This document shows, piece after piece, positions 17,129-26,461 of a stretch of DNA of 64,000 nt. Numbering within the stretch: the stretch's first letter is position 1; each line of letters begins with the position of its first letter. The DNA is from Novosphingobium sp. EMRT-2 (GTDB lineage Bacteria; Pseudomonadota; Alphaproteobacteria; Sphingomonadales; Sphingomonadaceae), in the NCBI RefSeq assembly GCF_005145025.1, contig NZ_CP039695.1, positions 1,669,501-1,733,500 on the forward strand, written 5' to 3'. The notes beneath the pieces were generated by a model that did not search any database, was not told where the DNA came from, and worked only from the letters and a program-made list of their open reading frames with translations. The position numbers were made by a program, and so were the translations under genes.

Positions 17129-19837
17129 ATGACGGACTGGCAAAACGCGATCGGACGGGCGCGCGATCATGCCCCGTTCCTGTGCCGCGCGCTGGACAGG
17201 CTGCCCGCCATCGAAGCCCTGCTCGCCGACGGGCGGATCGAGGATGCCCTCGCCGCCGCCAAGGGCATGGGCGAAGGCATCGACGATGTCTCTGTCGCGC
17301 TCCGCCGCGAACGGCTGGCGCTGGCGCTAGCGCTGGCGATCGGCGACCTCGCCGGCGCTCTGCCGCTGGAACGCGTGGTGGGCGAGCTTTCCACCTTCGC
17401 CGACCGCGCGCTGGACGCGGCCATCGCCGCCGCGATCCGCCGGCGCGCGCCCGATGCCGATCCGCGCGGTTTTTCCGCCATCGCGCTGGGCAAGCACGGC
17501 GCGGGCGAACTCAACTATTCGTCCGACATCGATCCGATCCTGCTCTACGATCCGCTCACCCTGCCCCGGCGCGATCGCGACGAGCCGGGCGAAGCCGCGC
17601 AGCGCGTGGCGCGGGCGGTGGTCGAGATCCTTTCCACCGTGAACGCCGACGGCTATGTGTTCCGGATCGACCTGCGCCTGCGCCCGGCGTCGGAAGTCAG
17701 CCCGCTGGCCCTGCCCTTCGAAGCGGCGATCACGCATTACGAATCGAGCGCGCTGGCCTGGGAACGCGCGGCCTTCATCCGCGCGCGCGCCGCCGCCGGC
17801 GATGTTGCCGCGGGCCAGGCCTTTCTCGACACGATCCGCCCGTTCGTCTGGCGCCGCAGCCTCGATTTCGGCGCGATCGCCGAGATCGGCCGCCTGACCA
17901 CCCGCATCCGCGATCACTATGCCGGCGGGCAGGCGATCGGCCCCGGCTATGACCTGAAGCGCGGGCGCGGCGGCATTCGCGAGGTGGAGTTCTTCGCGCA
18001 GACGCACCAGTTGATCCATGGCGGGCGCAATCCCGCCCTGCGCCAGCGCGGCACCCGCGCCTCGCTCGACGCGCTGGCGCAGGCCGGCATCATTGATGCC
18101 AGCGATGCCCGCGTGCTCGGCGACAGCTATGACCGCCTGCGCGTGCTGGAGCACCGCCTGCAGATGGTGGCCGACCAGCAGACCCACAGCCTGCCGACCG
18201 ACCCCGCAGCGCTCGACAGCGTGGCCCGGCTCGACGGGCTGCCGCACGGCAAGGCGCTGGTCGATGAACTGGCCACGATTTCGGAAGCGGTCGGCACCCG
18301 GTTCGACGCGCTGATCCGCATCTATGCCCCGACCGGCGCGGTTGCGGTTGAGACCCGGCCGCTGGTGGGCGAGCTGGAACAACTGGGCTTTGCCGATGCC
18401 GAGGCGCTGGCCACGCGCATCGAAGGCTGGGAAGGCGGCCAGTTCCGCGCCCTGCGCGGCGCCGAAGCGCGCAACGCCTATGCCCGGCTGCGCCCGCAGC
18501 TGCTACGCGCGCTGGCCGAAGCGCCCGATCCGGAACGCGCGCTGCTGCGCTGGGAGCAGTTGCTGGGCGGCCTGCCATCGGCGATCAACGTCTTCCGCCT
18601 GCTCGAAGCTCGGCCCGGCCTGCTCGCCGTGGTCATGCGCATCCTGGCCCATGCGCCGACGCTGGCCGACGAACTCGCGCGGCGCAGCGACCTGCTCGAT
18701 ACGCTGATCGACCGCTCCGCCTTCGACCTGCCCGGCAGCGTGGAGGAGATCATGGCAGAGCTTGCGCGCTGCGAGGCCGGCGACGATTACCAGCGCGTGC
18801 TCGACGCGGTGCGCGTCAAGGTCAGCGAACTGCGCTTTGCGCTGGGCGTGCAACTGATCGAGGGGCAACACGATCCGCTGGACGTGGCGGCGGCGCTCTC
18901 GCGCGTGGCCGAAGCGGCGATCGAGGTGCTGGGCGCGGCCGCCGTCAGCGAATTCGTGACGAACCACGGCGTGGTTCCGGACAGCCGGCTGGTCGTGCTC
19001 GGCCTCGGCCGACTTGGCGGCGCGGCACTGACCCATGCCTCGGACCTGGATCTGGTGTTCCTGTTCAGCGGCGATCACATGCGCGAAAGCGATGGAAGAC
19101 GGCCGCTGGGCGGCACGTTGTACTATAACCGGCTGGCGCAGCGCGTGATCGCCGCGCTGTCCGTGCCGACGGCGGCGGGCGCGCTCTACGAAGTCGATAC
19201 CCGGCTGCGGCCCTCGGGCGCGCAGGGGCCGATCGCGGTCAGCCTCGACAGCTTCGAGCGCTACCAGCGCGAAGACGCCTGGACCTGGGAACACATGGCG
19301 CTGTGCCGCGCCCGCCCGCTGCTCGGCACCGCAGACGACCGGGCGGAACTGCATGCGATCATCGACACGGTGCTGCACGCCCCGCGCGATGCCGCGAAGC
19401 TGCGCGAGGACGTGCTGCACATGCGCGGCGAGATGGCGAAGCACAAGCCGCCAAAGGGGCCGCTCGATGTCAAGCTGGCGCGCGGCGGGCTGGTCGACCT
19501 GGAGTTCATCGTCCACTACCTGCAACTGCGCGAGCACGCGGGGCTGGACCCCGATCTGGGCCGCGCGATCGAGGCGCTTTCCGCCGCCGGCCTGCTGCCC
19601 CCCGATCTGCGCGCGGCCTACGAGCTGCTGGTGCGCCTGCTGATCGTGGTGCGGCTGGTTGCCCCCGATGGCATGTTCCCGCCCGAGGCAAGCCGCTGTA
19701 TCGTCGCCAATGCTTGCTGCCTGGAAAGTGGCGGCGGCGACTGGAACGCGCTGCTTGACGCAGTGCGGCAGGCGCGGCAGCGCATCGCCGCCGCGTGGCA
19801 GCAGATGTTCGACGAAGAACTGGAGATCGAGGAATGA
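17129..19837 (+). CDS. glnE: Bifunctional glutamine synthetase adenylyltransferase/deadenylase
   Basis: This 902-residue enzyme adds and removes AMP on glutamine synthetase in response to PII and glutamine. It has two nucleotidyltransferase modules. The N-terminal one carries YSSDIDPILLYDP and the C-terminal one THASDLDLVFLFSGD, each the GSxxD-type metal motif. KRGRGGIREVEF and KLARGGLVDLEF follow each module. ATG 17129 with GGGAGCGG upstream gives standard length. The stop overlaps bcp by 4 bases. The gene is divergent from the M28 peptidase. Confidence 0.96.
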   Translation: MTDWQNAIGRARDHAPFLCRALDRLPAIEALLADGRIEDALAAAKGMGEGIDDVSVALRRERLALALALAIGDLAGALPLERVVGELSTFADRALDAAIAAAIRRRAPDADPRGFSAIALGKHGAGELNYSSDIDPILLYDPLTLPRRDRDEPGEAAQRVARAVVEILSTVNADGYVFRIDLRLRPASEVSPLALPFEAAITHYESSALAWERAAFIRARAAAGDVAAGQAFLDTIRPFVWRRSLDFGAIAEIGRLTTRIRDHYAGGQAIGPGYDLKRGRGGIREVEFFAQTHQLIHGGRNPALRQRGTRASLDALAQAGIIDASDARVLGDSYDRLRVLEHRLQMVADQQTHSLPTDPAALDSVARLDGLPHGKALVDELATISEAVGTRFDALIRIYAPTGAVAVETRPLVGELEQLGFADAEALATRIEGWEGGQFRALRGAEARNAYARLRPQLLRALAEAPDPERALLRWEQLLGGLPSAINVFRLLEARPGLLAVVMRILAHAPTLADELARRSDLLDTLIDRSAFDLPGSVEEIMAELARCEAGDDYQRVLDAVRVKVSELRFALGVQLIEGQHDPLDVAAALSRVAEAAIEVLGAAAVSEFVTNHGVVPDSRLVVLGLGRLGGAALTHASDLDLVFLFSGDHMRESDGRRPLGGTLYYNRLAQRVIAALSVPTAAGALYEVDTRLRPSGAQGPIAVSLDSFERYQREDAWTWEHMALCRARPLLGTADDRAELHAIIDTVLHAPRDAAKLREDVLHMRGEMAKHKPPKGPLDVKLARGGLVDLEFIVHYLQLREHAGLDPDLGRAIEALSAAGLLPPDLRAAYELLVRLLIVVRLVAPDGMFPPEASRCIVANACCLESGGGDWNALLDAVRQARQRIAAAWQQMFDEELEIEE

Positions 19838-20307
19838 GCGAGAGACCCGGCCCGGGCGATGCCCTGCCTGACATGGCCCTGACCACGCCCGATGGCGGCA
19901 CGGTGCGCACGTCCGATTTCGCGGGCCGCAAGCTGGTGCTGTTCTTCTACCCCAAGGACGATACCCCCGGCTGCACCACCGAGAACAAGGATTTCTCCGC
20001 GTTGGCCGGCGAATTCGACGCCGCCGGCGCCGCGCTGTTGGGGGTGAGCAAGGACCCGCCCAAGAAGCACGCGAAGTTCATCGAGAAGCACGGCCTGGCC
20101 GCGCCGCTCGCCTCCGATGCAGAGGAGGGCGGGCTGTCTGACGCCCTGGGCATCTGGACCGAAAAGTCGATGTACGGCCGCACCTACATGGGCATGGAGC
20201 GCACGACCTACCTGGTCGGCGCGGACGGCCGGATCGCGCGGGTCTGGAACAAGGTGAAGGTCAAAGGCCACGCCGAGGAAGTGCTCGCCGCCGCCAAGGC
20301 GCTTTGA
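19834..20307 (+). CDS. bcp: Thioredoxin-dependent peroxiredoxin, Bcp type (single cysteine)
   Basis: This 157-residue cytosolic enzyme reduces hydroperoxides. The peroxidatic Cys lies in FYPKDDTPGCTTENKDF. Most Bcp proteins read CTTEAC with a resolving Cys five residues later; here that position is Lys and no other Cys exists in the chain, so it must act as a 1-Cys form. ATG 19834 overlaps the glnE stop. It is coupled at its end to the DUF455 gene (TGATG). Confidence 0.94.
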   Translation: MSERPGPGDALPDMALTTPDGGTVRTSDFAGRKLVLFFYPKDDTPGCTTENKDFSALAGEFDAAGAALLGVSKDPPKKHAKFIEKHGLAAPLASDAEEGGLSDALGIWTEKSMYGRTYMGMERTTYLVGADGRIARVWNKVKVKGHAEEVLAAAKAL

Positions 20308-21104
20308 TGACCGATCGCCCGAGCGTTTCCGCCGCGATCCGCGCGGCCATGCTGACCGCCGCGCCCGATGCGAAGGTCATGGCCACGCGGGCCGTGGCGC
20401 GCGACTGGGCGGCGGGGCGGCTGGCCTTCCGCTTCGAGGCCGCGATGCCCGACATGCCGGCCCGGCCCGCCGCACCCGTCCTGCTGCGGCCCAACGCCAT
20501 GCCCAAGCGCGGGCGCGGCGGATCGGAGCGCGGCCGCATCGCCCTGCTCCACGCGCTGGCGCATATCGAATTCGTCGCGATCGATCTGGCGCTGGACGCG
20601 GCCGGACGGTTCGGCGCGGAGCGCGGCGCGCAGTTCGTCTCGGACTGGTTGTCGGTGGCCGCCGACGAAGCGATGCACCACGCCCTGCTCGCGCGGCGGC
20701 TGCGCACGCTGGGCAGCTTCTATGGCGCGATGCCCGCCCACGACGGCTTGTGGGATGCCGCGCGGGAGACCGCTCACGATATCGCCGCGCGCCTTGCGGT
20801 GGTGCCCATGGTGCTGGAAGCGCGCGGGCTGGACGTGACGCCGACCACGATCGAACGCTTCACCGCCGTTGGCGATGAACGCAGCGCGCGCATCCTGTCC
20901 CGCATCCTGGCCGACGAAATTCGCCATGTGCGCTTCGGCACATCGCACTTCGCGCAAGTCTGCCAGGAACGGGCTGAATCGCCGCCCGACCTGTGGCGAA
21001 CGCTGGTTGCGCGGCATTTTCGCGGCACTGTTAAGCCACCGTTCAACGACTCAGCGCGTCGATCAGCCGGTTTATCGTATGATTTCCTGAAAGGGGTTGC
21101 CTAA
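20307..21104 (+). CDS. DUF455 ferritin-like family protein
   Basis: This 265-residue protein is predicted all-helical with the ferritin-like pattern of paired Glu/His residues: LLHALAHIEFVAIDLALD, AADEAMHHALLARRL, LEARGLDVTP and LADEIRHVRFG. These give an E..H, E..H, E, E..H metal-binding set. In other bacteria DUF455 relatives (MiaE-like fold) are di-iron proteins of unknown reaction. ATG 20307 overlaps the bcp stop by one base, so it is part of the glnE-bcp operon. Confidence 0.88.
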   Translation: MTDRPSVSAAIRAAMLTAAPDAKVMATRAVARDWAAGRLAFRFEAAMPDMPARPAAPVLLRPNAMPKRGRGGSERGRIALLHALAHIEFVAIDLALDAAGRFGAERGAQFVSDWLSVAADEAMHHALLARRLRTLGSFYGAMPAHDGLWDAARETAHDIAARLAVVPMVLEARGLDVTPTTIERFTAVGDERSARILSRILADEIRHVRFGTSHFAQVCQERAESPPDLWRTLVARHFRGTVKPPFNDSARRSAGLSYDFLKGVA

Positions 21105-21297
21105 CCGCAACACCCCCCTCTACCCCTTGCGTCACGAGATGGCGGGGGGGCTTCCGACCAACTCTGACACAAGAACCGACGGCAGCAGGCAAAGCCTGTC
21201 TGCGGCCTGAGGGCAGAATTGTACTGGGGAAAATCGTGATCCGGACAGAGGCGCCACGCCTTCCTGCGGATCGGATAAAAGGGTTGTTCGGGTCGTA

Positions 21298-22002
21298 ATG
21301 TCGCAAAACAAAACCTTCCAGTCGGTCTTCGGTGCCCTTGCCGCCGCAACCTTCGCATTCTCCGCCGCTCCGGCTTTGGCCAACAGCGCCGCCGCCGCCG
21401 ATATCGCCGCTCCGCTCCGCGCCGCGGAAGCCGCCAAGACCGGCGCTTCGGATAACGGCGACGAGGAATTTCACCAGCTTTTCGCCAGCTGGCAGGCTCT
21501 CGATACCGGTTCGTCGACCGCAGCGCCCGTGCGCCGCTCCGGCCCGGTTTCCATCCCCTCGCTGATCCCGGTCACCAGCAGCCGTTCCATGAGCAGCGGC
21601 TTTGGCCTGCGCGTCCATCCGGTTCTCGGCGGTCTGCGCGCCCACAAGGGCATCGATCTTCCCGCGCCCACTGGCACGCCGATCCATGCGACCGCCGATG
21701 GCGTCGTCGGCCGCGCCGACTGGTTCAGCGGCTACGGCCTCTATGTTCAGCTCGAACATGGCGGCAACATGGAAACGCGCTATGGCCACATGTCGCGCAT
21801 TGCCGTTGCCGAAGGCCAGACCGTCCACAAGGGTGACGTGATCGGCTATGTCGGTTCGACCGGCCGTTCCACCGGCCCGCACCTGCACTATGAAGTCCGG
21901 GTTGCCGGCGAAGCCGTGAACCCGCTGCCTTACATGCAGACGCCCGCGAGCGGCCTGCTTGTCACCAACGACCCGGCCGAAGGACGCGGCGGACCCGAAT
22001 AA
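21298..22002 (+). CDS. M23 family metallopeptidase (LytM-type)
   Basis: This 234-residue exported peptidase has a signal peptide of about 28 residues (ending PALA). The LytM domain has SGFGLRVHPVLGG, HKGIDLPAPTGTPI (zinc His and Asp) and GPHLHYEVRV (HxH zinc/catalytic pair). It probably cleaves peptidoglycan cross-links in the periplasm. It is separated from the DUF455 gene by 193 bases in which no gene is seen, so it likely has its own promoter. It ends at a terminator. Confidence 0.93.
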   Translation: MSQNKTFQSVFGALAAATFAFSAAPALANSAAAADIAAPLRAAEAAKTGASDNGDEEFHQLFASWQALDTGSSTAAPVRRSGPVSIPSLIPVTSSRSMSSGFGLRVHPVLGGLRAHKGIDLPAPTGTPIHATADGVVGRADWFSGYGLYVQLEHGGNMETRYGHMSRIAVAEGQTVHKGDVIGYVGSTGRSTGPHLHYEVRVAGEAVNPLPYMQTPASGLLVTNDPAEGRGGPE

Positions 22003-22044
22003 CAAGCCGTCCCGGTTTTAAAGAAGCATCTTGGAGAGGGTGCG

Positions 22045-22074
22045 GAAAAAGGCGGCGGTGACGTCGCCTTTTTC
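22045..22074 (+). terminator. Terminator after the M23 peptidase gene
   Basis: Arms GAAAAAGGCG (22045-22054) and CGCCTTTTTC (22065-22074) form a perfect 10-bp stem with a 10-base loop, followed by TTTGG. This is a good rho-independent terminator 43 bases after the stop. Confidence 0.85.
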
Positions 22075-22269
22075 TTTGGTGATTGTATCGCCTTTGCCTT
22101 GGGCCTGTTCCTTCTGACAGCCATCCGCCGGCGCTACACCCGAGCCCACCGGGATATTCTCCCATAAATCGGAAGAATGCATTCCTTTCCTGGCCGATTA
22201 TCAAAGAGGTTTTCGGAGCCTACAACGAATCCCGACGCTGGCGACGTGGCTGGCGAACGGGAGGTTCCT

Positions 22270-22908
22270 ATGGCCTACGGTTTTCTGGACATCGCGATGA
22301 CGCCGAGCGTGCGCGCGGCGCAGCGCGCCATGGGCAGCGCGGACATGTGGACCGATATCCGCACGGATCGTTCGTTCGATCGCTTTACGGAAGCGGAAGC
22401 CGCCTTCATTGCCGCGCGGGACAGCTTCTACATGGCCAGCACCTCGGAAACCGGCTGGCCCTATGTTCAGCACCGGGGCGGAACGCCCGGCTTCCTGCGG
22501 ATGATCGACGATCGCACGCTTGCCTTCGCGGACTATCGCGGCAACCGGCAGTACATCAGCCTGGGCAATCTGTCGGCCGATGACCGGGTTGCCCTGATCC
22601 TCATGGACTATCCTCGTCGGCGGCGCATGAAAATCTATGCCCACGTAGAGGTGGTGGCGCTCGATGCCGATCCGGAACTGACCGCCAAAGTGATCGATCC
22701 GCGCGACAAGGCGAAGCCGGAACGGATTTTCGTTCTGCGGCTGCGCGCCTTCGACTGGAACTGCCCGCAGCATATCACGCCACGCTACACGGACCGCGAA
22801 GTGGCGCTGGCCATCCAGCCGCTGCGCGATCAGCTTGCCACGCTCGAAGCGGAAAACGCGGCGCTCCGCGCCCGCATCGCCACCCAGGAAGGACACGACG
22901 ATGACTGA
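22270..22908 (+). CDS. Pyridoxamine 5'-phosphate oxidase-like flavin-binding protein
   Basis: This 212-residue protein has the split-barrel region with [21 protein letters not shown] and [16 protein letters not shown], as in general-stress FMN-binding oxidoreductases. The C-terminus is a short predicted coiled coil ([20 protein letters not shown]). ATG 22270 has GGGAGG 5 bases upstream; the longer frame from 22177 lacks such support. It overlaps the next gene by 8 bases. Confidence 0.85.
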   Translation: MAYGFLDIAMTPSVRAAQRAMGSADMWTDIRTDRSFDRFTEAEAAFIAARDSFYMASTSETGWPYVQHRGGTPGFLRMIDDRTLAFADYRGNRQYISLGNLSADDRVALILMDYPRRRRMKIYAHVEVVALDADPELTAKVIDPRDKAKPERIFVLRLRAFDWNCPQHITPRYTDREVALAIQPLRDQLATLEAENAALRARIATQEGHDDD

Positions 22909-23371
22909 ACAGCGCCCTCCGCTGCCCCCGTTCTCCGAAGAGACCGCCATCACCAAGGTCCGGCTGGCCGAGGACGCCTGGAACAGCCGCGATCCGGAAC
23001 GGGTGGCGCTGGCCTATACGCCGGACAGTCTCTGGCGCAACCGCGACACCTTCCTGCAAGGGCGCGCCGCGATCGTGGCGTTTCTCGCCGCCAAGTGGCA
23101 GCGCGAGCGGGACTATCGCCTTATCAAGGAACTGTGGGCCTTCCACGAAAACCGGATCGCCGTGCGCTTCGCCTACGAATGGCGGGACCAGGCCGGGCAA
23201 TGGTTCCGGTCCTACGGCAACGAGAACTGGGAGTTCGACGAACACGGGCTGATGCGGCGGCGCATTGCCAGCATCAACGACGCGCCGATTGCCGAAGCCG
23301 ACAGGCGCTTCCACTGGCCGCAAGGACGGCGGCCCGACGATTATGAGAGCCTGTCCGCGTTCGGATTCTGA
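22901..23371 (+). CDS. DUF1348 family (NTF2-like) protein
   Basis: This 156-residue protein has the NTF2-like alpha+beta cone fold typical of DUF1348: [40 protein letters not shown] and [18 protein letters not shown]. Catalytic function is unknown; relatives bind small hydrophobic ligands. The ATG at 22901 overlaps the flavin-binding gene, so the two are translationally coupled. A frame starting at 22835 is within that gene. Confidence 0.88.
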   Translation: MTEQRPPLPPFSEETAITKVRLAEDAWNSRDPERVALAYTPDSLWRNRDTFLQGRAAIVAFLAAKWQRERDYRLIKELWAFHENRIAVRFAYEWRDQAGQWFRSYGNENWEFDEHGLMRRRIASINDAPIAEADRRFHWPQGRRPDDYESLSAFGF

Positions 23372-23389
23372 TCGTCAGCCATTGCGCAA

Positions 23390-23407
23390 TTTAATCGGTC
23401 GGTTAAA
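23390..23407. promoter_or_regulatory. Palindromic operator-like site upstream of the FadD-type ligase
   Basis: TTTAATCGGTCGGTTAAA is an 18-base imperfect palindrome with 7 of 9 pairs matching, 53 bases before the ligase start. TetR-family regulators of lipid or steroid degradation often bind AT-flanked palindromes with a CG core. No regulator gene is adjacent, so the binder is unknown. Confidence 0.5.
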
Positions 23408-23460
23408 GTACTTCGCAAAGGAGTCCCTGAAGACTCCGCGCGAAGAAGGATGCCGAACCG

Positions 23461-25011
23461 ATGCAATACCATCCGACGTTCCATGCCCGGACCAATCCCG
23501 ATCGCCCGGCAGTGATCATGGGCGGGAGCGGACGGACCATCACCTATCGCGAGCTGGACGAAGCCAGCAACCGGGCGGCGCAACTGTTCCGGTCGCGCGG
23601 GCTGAAGATCGGCGACACGATCGCGATCTGCCTTGAGAACCATCCCGATTTCTTCTCGGTCGCCTGGGGCGCGCAGCGGGCCGGGCTGGTCTATGTCGCA
23701 GTCTCCAGCCGCCTTACCGCGCCGGAAATCGCCTATATCGCCAAGGACAGCGGCGCGAAGCTGCTGATCGGTTCGGCCTATCTCGCCCCCGTTCTCGATG
23801 AAGTCGCCGCGCTCGATCCCGACCTGCCCCAATTGCGGTTCGGCGGAGAGGGCAACCTCAGCGCCGAAGCGGCGTTCGCGGCCATGCCCGCCACGTCCAT
23901 CGCCGACGAGCGCGCGGGCTGTGACATGCTCTATTCCTCCGGCACCACGGGCAAGCCCAAGGGCGTGCGCGTGCCGCTGCCGGAAGACCCGGCAATCGGC
24001 GCGCCGAATTCGCTGCTGGCGCTCGCCTCGCAGGCGTTCGGCATCGGGCCGGACGCCGTCTATCTCTCCCCTGCCCCGCTCTATCATGCCGCGCCGTTGC
24101 GCTGGTCGATGACGGTGCATCGCCTTGGCGGCACCGTCGTCGTGATGGAAAAGTTCGATCCGGAAGCGGCGCTGGACCTGATCCAGAGGCTCAAGGTCAC
24201 CGACAGCCAGTGGGTGCCGACCCATTTCGTGCGGATGCTCAAGCTGCCGGAGGAGGTCCGCGCCCGCTATGACGTGTCCTCGCTCAAGAACGCGATCCAC
24301 GCCGCCGCGCCCTGCCCCGTGCCGGTGAAGAAGGCGATGATCGAATGGTGGGGGCCAGTGCTGCGCGAATACTACGCGGGCACCGAAGGCAACGGCTTCA
24401 CGTTCATTTCCAGCGAGGAATGGCTGCAACGGCCGGGCTCGGTCGGGCGCGCGCTGCTGGGCACGATCCGCATTTGCGACGAGAACGGCGACGAGGTGCC
24501 ACGCGGCACCGAGGGGCAGGTGTTCTTCGAGGGCGGCAGCGTGTTCAGCTATCACAACGATCCTGACAAGACGCGCGATGCCACCAACAAGCACGGCTGG
24601 ACCAGCCTGGGCGACGTGGGCATCCAGGACGAGGAAGGCTATCTGTTCCTCACCGACCGCAAGAGCTTCATGATCATTTCGGGTGGGGTGAACATCTATC
24701 CGCAGGAGATCGAGAACCTGCTGGTGCATCATCCCAAGGTCGCCGATGCCGCCGTGATCGGCGCGCCCGATCCCGACATGGGCGAACGCGTGATCGCCGT
24801 GGTCCAGCCCGCGAACATGGCCGACGCCGGGCCAGAGCTTGCCGCCGAACTGACCGAATGGCTCGCCCCGCAGCTTTCGCGGGTGAAGATGCCGCGCACG
24901 ATCGATTTCCGCGAGGAACTGCCGCGCGAACCCACGGGCAAGCTGTTCAAGCGCCTGCTGCGCGATGAATACCGCGCCGCCGCCGAAGCCGCGAAATCAC
25001 CAACCGCCTGA
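23461..25011 (+). CDS. AMP-dependent acyl-CoA synthetase (FadD-like)
   Basis: This 516-residue ANL-superfamily enzyme activates a carboxylic acid through an acyl-AMP to its CoA ester. The ATP loop YSSGTTGKPKG is at residues 158-168. Further motifs: EYYAGTEGNGFT (A5), WTSLGDVGIQDEEGYLFLTD (A7), RKSFMIISGGVNIYPQEIE (A8 hinge) and the catalytic Lys in PREPTGKLFKR (A10). A palindrome precedes it and a P450 follows after 51 bases, suggesting catabolism of a bulky hydrophobic acid such as a steroid or terpenoid. That substrate is inference. Confidence 0.93.
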   Translation: MQYHPTFHARTNPDRPAVIMGGSGRTITYRELDEASNRAAQLFRSRGLKIGDTIAICLENHPDFFSVAWGAQRAGLVYVAVSSRLTAPEIAYIAKDSGAKLLIGSAYLAPVLDEVAALDPDLPQLRFGGEGNLSAEAAFAAMPATSIADERAGCDMLYSSGTTGKPKGVRVPLPEDPAIGAPNSLLALASQAFGIGPDAVYLSPAPLYHAAPLRWSMTVHRLGGTVVVMEKFDPEAALDLIQRLKVTDSQWVPTHFVRMLKLPEEVRARYDVSSLKNAIHAAAPCPVPVKKAMIEWWGPVLREYYAGTEGNGFTFISSEEWLQRPGSVGRALLGTIRICDENGDEVPRGTEGQVFFEGGSVFSYHNDPDKTRDATNKHGWTSLGDVGIQDEEGYLFLTDRKSFMIISGGVNIYPQEIENLLVHHPKVADAAVIGAPDPDMGERVIAVVQPANMADAGPELAAELTEWLAPQLSRVKMPRTIDFREELPREPTGKLFKRLLRDEYRAAAEAAKSPTA

Positions 25012-25062
25012 ACATCTGCCCCTGATCGCCCGCAGGCTGACACGAAGCGAGGAACACGTCCC

Positions 25063-26361
25063 ATGGCCTCCACCACCACGCCCCTGGCCCCTGCCGACTA
25101 TGCGCGCGCCGTCATCGATCCGCACGCTTATGCCGCGTGGGATCCGTTGCTCGACAAGTTCGACTGGCTGCGCACGAACATGCCGGTAGCGCGCATCGAG
25201 GCGCCGGACGATTCGCACGATCCGTTCTGGCTGCTGACCCGCTTCGACGACGCGATGAAGGTGAGCAAGGCCAACACGACCTTCCTCAACCACCCGCGCG
25301 CCAGCGTGTTCGGGCTGAAGTCCAGCGAAGCGTTGATCAAGGATATCACCGGCGGCAGCCCGCACCTTGTCGAATCGCTGGTGCAGATCGATGCGCCCAA
25401 GCACCCCAAGCTGCGCCGGCTGACGCAGGACTGGTTCATGCCCAAGAACCTGGTCAAGCTGGAGGGCGAAATCCGCAAGATCGCCAACGCGGCGGTCGAT
25501 CGCCTGCTGGCGCATGGCAGCGAGGGGGATTTCACCAAGCTGGTCTCCTCGCCCTATCCGCTGCACGTCGTCATGCAGATCCTGGGCGTGCCCGAGGAGG
25601 ACGAGGCGCGGATGCTGGTGCTGACCCAGCAGATGTTCGGCGGGCAGGATGAAGACCTCAGCCAGTCGGGCCTGAAAAACCTGACGCCCGAACAGATTTC
25701 CCTGATCGTGGCGGGCGCGGTGAAGGATTTCGAAGCCTATTTCGCCGGGCTGGCCCGCCATCGCCGGGCGAATCCCACTGACGATCTCGCCACCGTGATC
25801 GCCAACGCGGTGATCGATGGCGAACCGATGAGCGACCGGGACACCGCCGGTTACTACATCATCACCGCCAGCGCGGGACACGATACCACATCGGCCTCCA
25901 CGGCGGGCGCGATGCTGGCTTTGGCGCGCGATCCGGCACAGTTCGCGCGGGTGAAGGCCGATCGCGGCCTGCTGGCCGGCATCGTCGAGGAAGCGATCCG
26001 CTGGACCTCGCCGGTCCAGCACTTCATGCGCACGGCGGCGGAGGACACCGAAGTCGGCGGGCAGGCCATTGCCAAGGGCGACTGGCTGATGATCAACTAC
26101 GTCGCGGCGAACCACGATCCCGAACGGTTCGAGGACCCGCGCCGGTTCGACGCCTCGCGCCAGGCCAACCGCCACATCGCCTTCGGCGCGGGCGCGCACC
26201 AGTGCCTGGGCCTGCACCTCGCCCGGCTGGAAATGCGCATCCTGTTCGAAGCGCTGCTGGACCGACTCGACAGCATCGAACTGGCCGGCGAACCGCGCCG
26301 GGCAAGTTCCACCTTCGTGGGCGGGCTTAAGGCGCTGCCGCTGCGCTGGAAGGCCGCCTGA
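25063..26361 (+). CDS. Cytochrome P450
   Basis: This 432-residue soluble bacterial P450 has all diagnostic parts: I-helix oxygen-binding motif AGHDTTS (271-277), the ExxR pair at E310/R313, and the haem loop FGAGAHQCLGLHLAR with the axial Cys at 381. It sits 51 bases after the acyl-CoA synthetase and probably shares its transcript. No ferredoxin or ferredoxin reductase gene is in the window, so redox partners must come from elsewhere. Substrate is unknown. Confidence 0.95.
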   Translation: MASTTTPLAPADYARAVIDPHAYAAWDPLLDKFDWLRTNMPVARIEAPDDSHDPFWLLTRFDDAMKVSKANTTFLNHPRASVFGLKSSEALIKDITGGSPHLVESLVQIDAPKHPKLRRLTQDWFMPKNLVKLEGEIRKIANAAVDRLLAHGSEGDFTKLVSSPYPLHVVMQILGVPEEDEARMLVLTQQMFGGQDEDLSQSGLKNLTPEQISLIVAGAVKDFEAYFAGLARHRRANPTDDLATVIANAVIDGEPMSDRDTAGYYIITASAGHDTTSASTAGAMLALARDPAQFARVKADRGLLAGIVEEAIRWTSPVQHFMRTAAEDTEVGGQAIAKGDWLMINYVAANHDPERFEDPRRFDASRQANRHIAFGAGAHQCLGLHLARLEMRILFEALLDRLDSIELAGEPRRASSTFVGGLKALPLRWKAA

Positions 26362-26461
26362 ACCCGTCGAAACCGCCGCAACGGCACCGGTTCGCAGGCT
26401 GACGCCCGGCATCGCGCGGGCGTCCTCTTGCGTGCCATGGCAAACCGGCTAAACGACCGCG

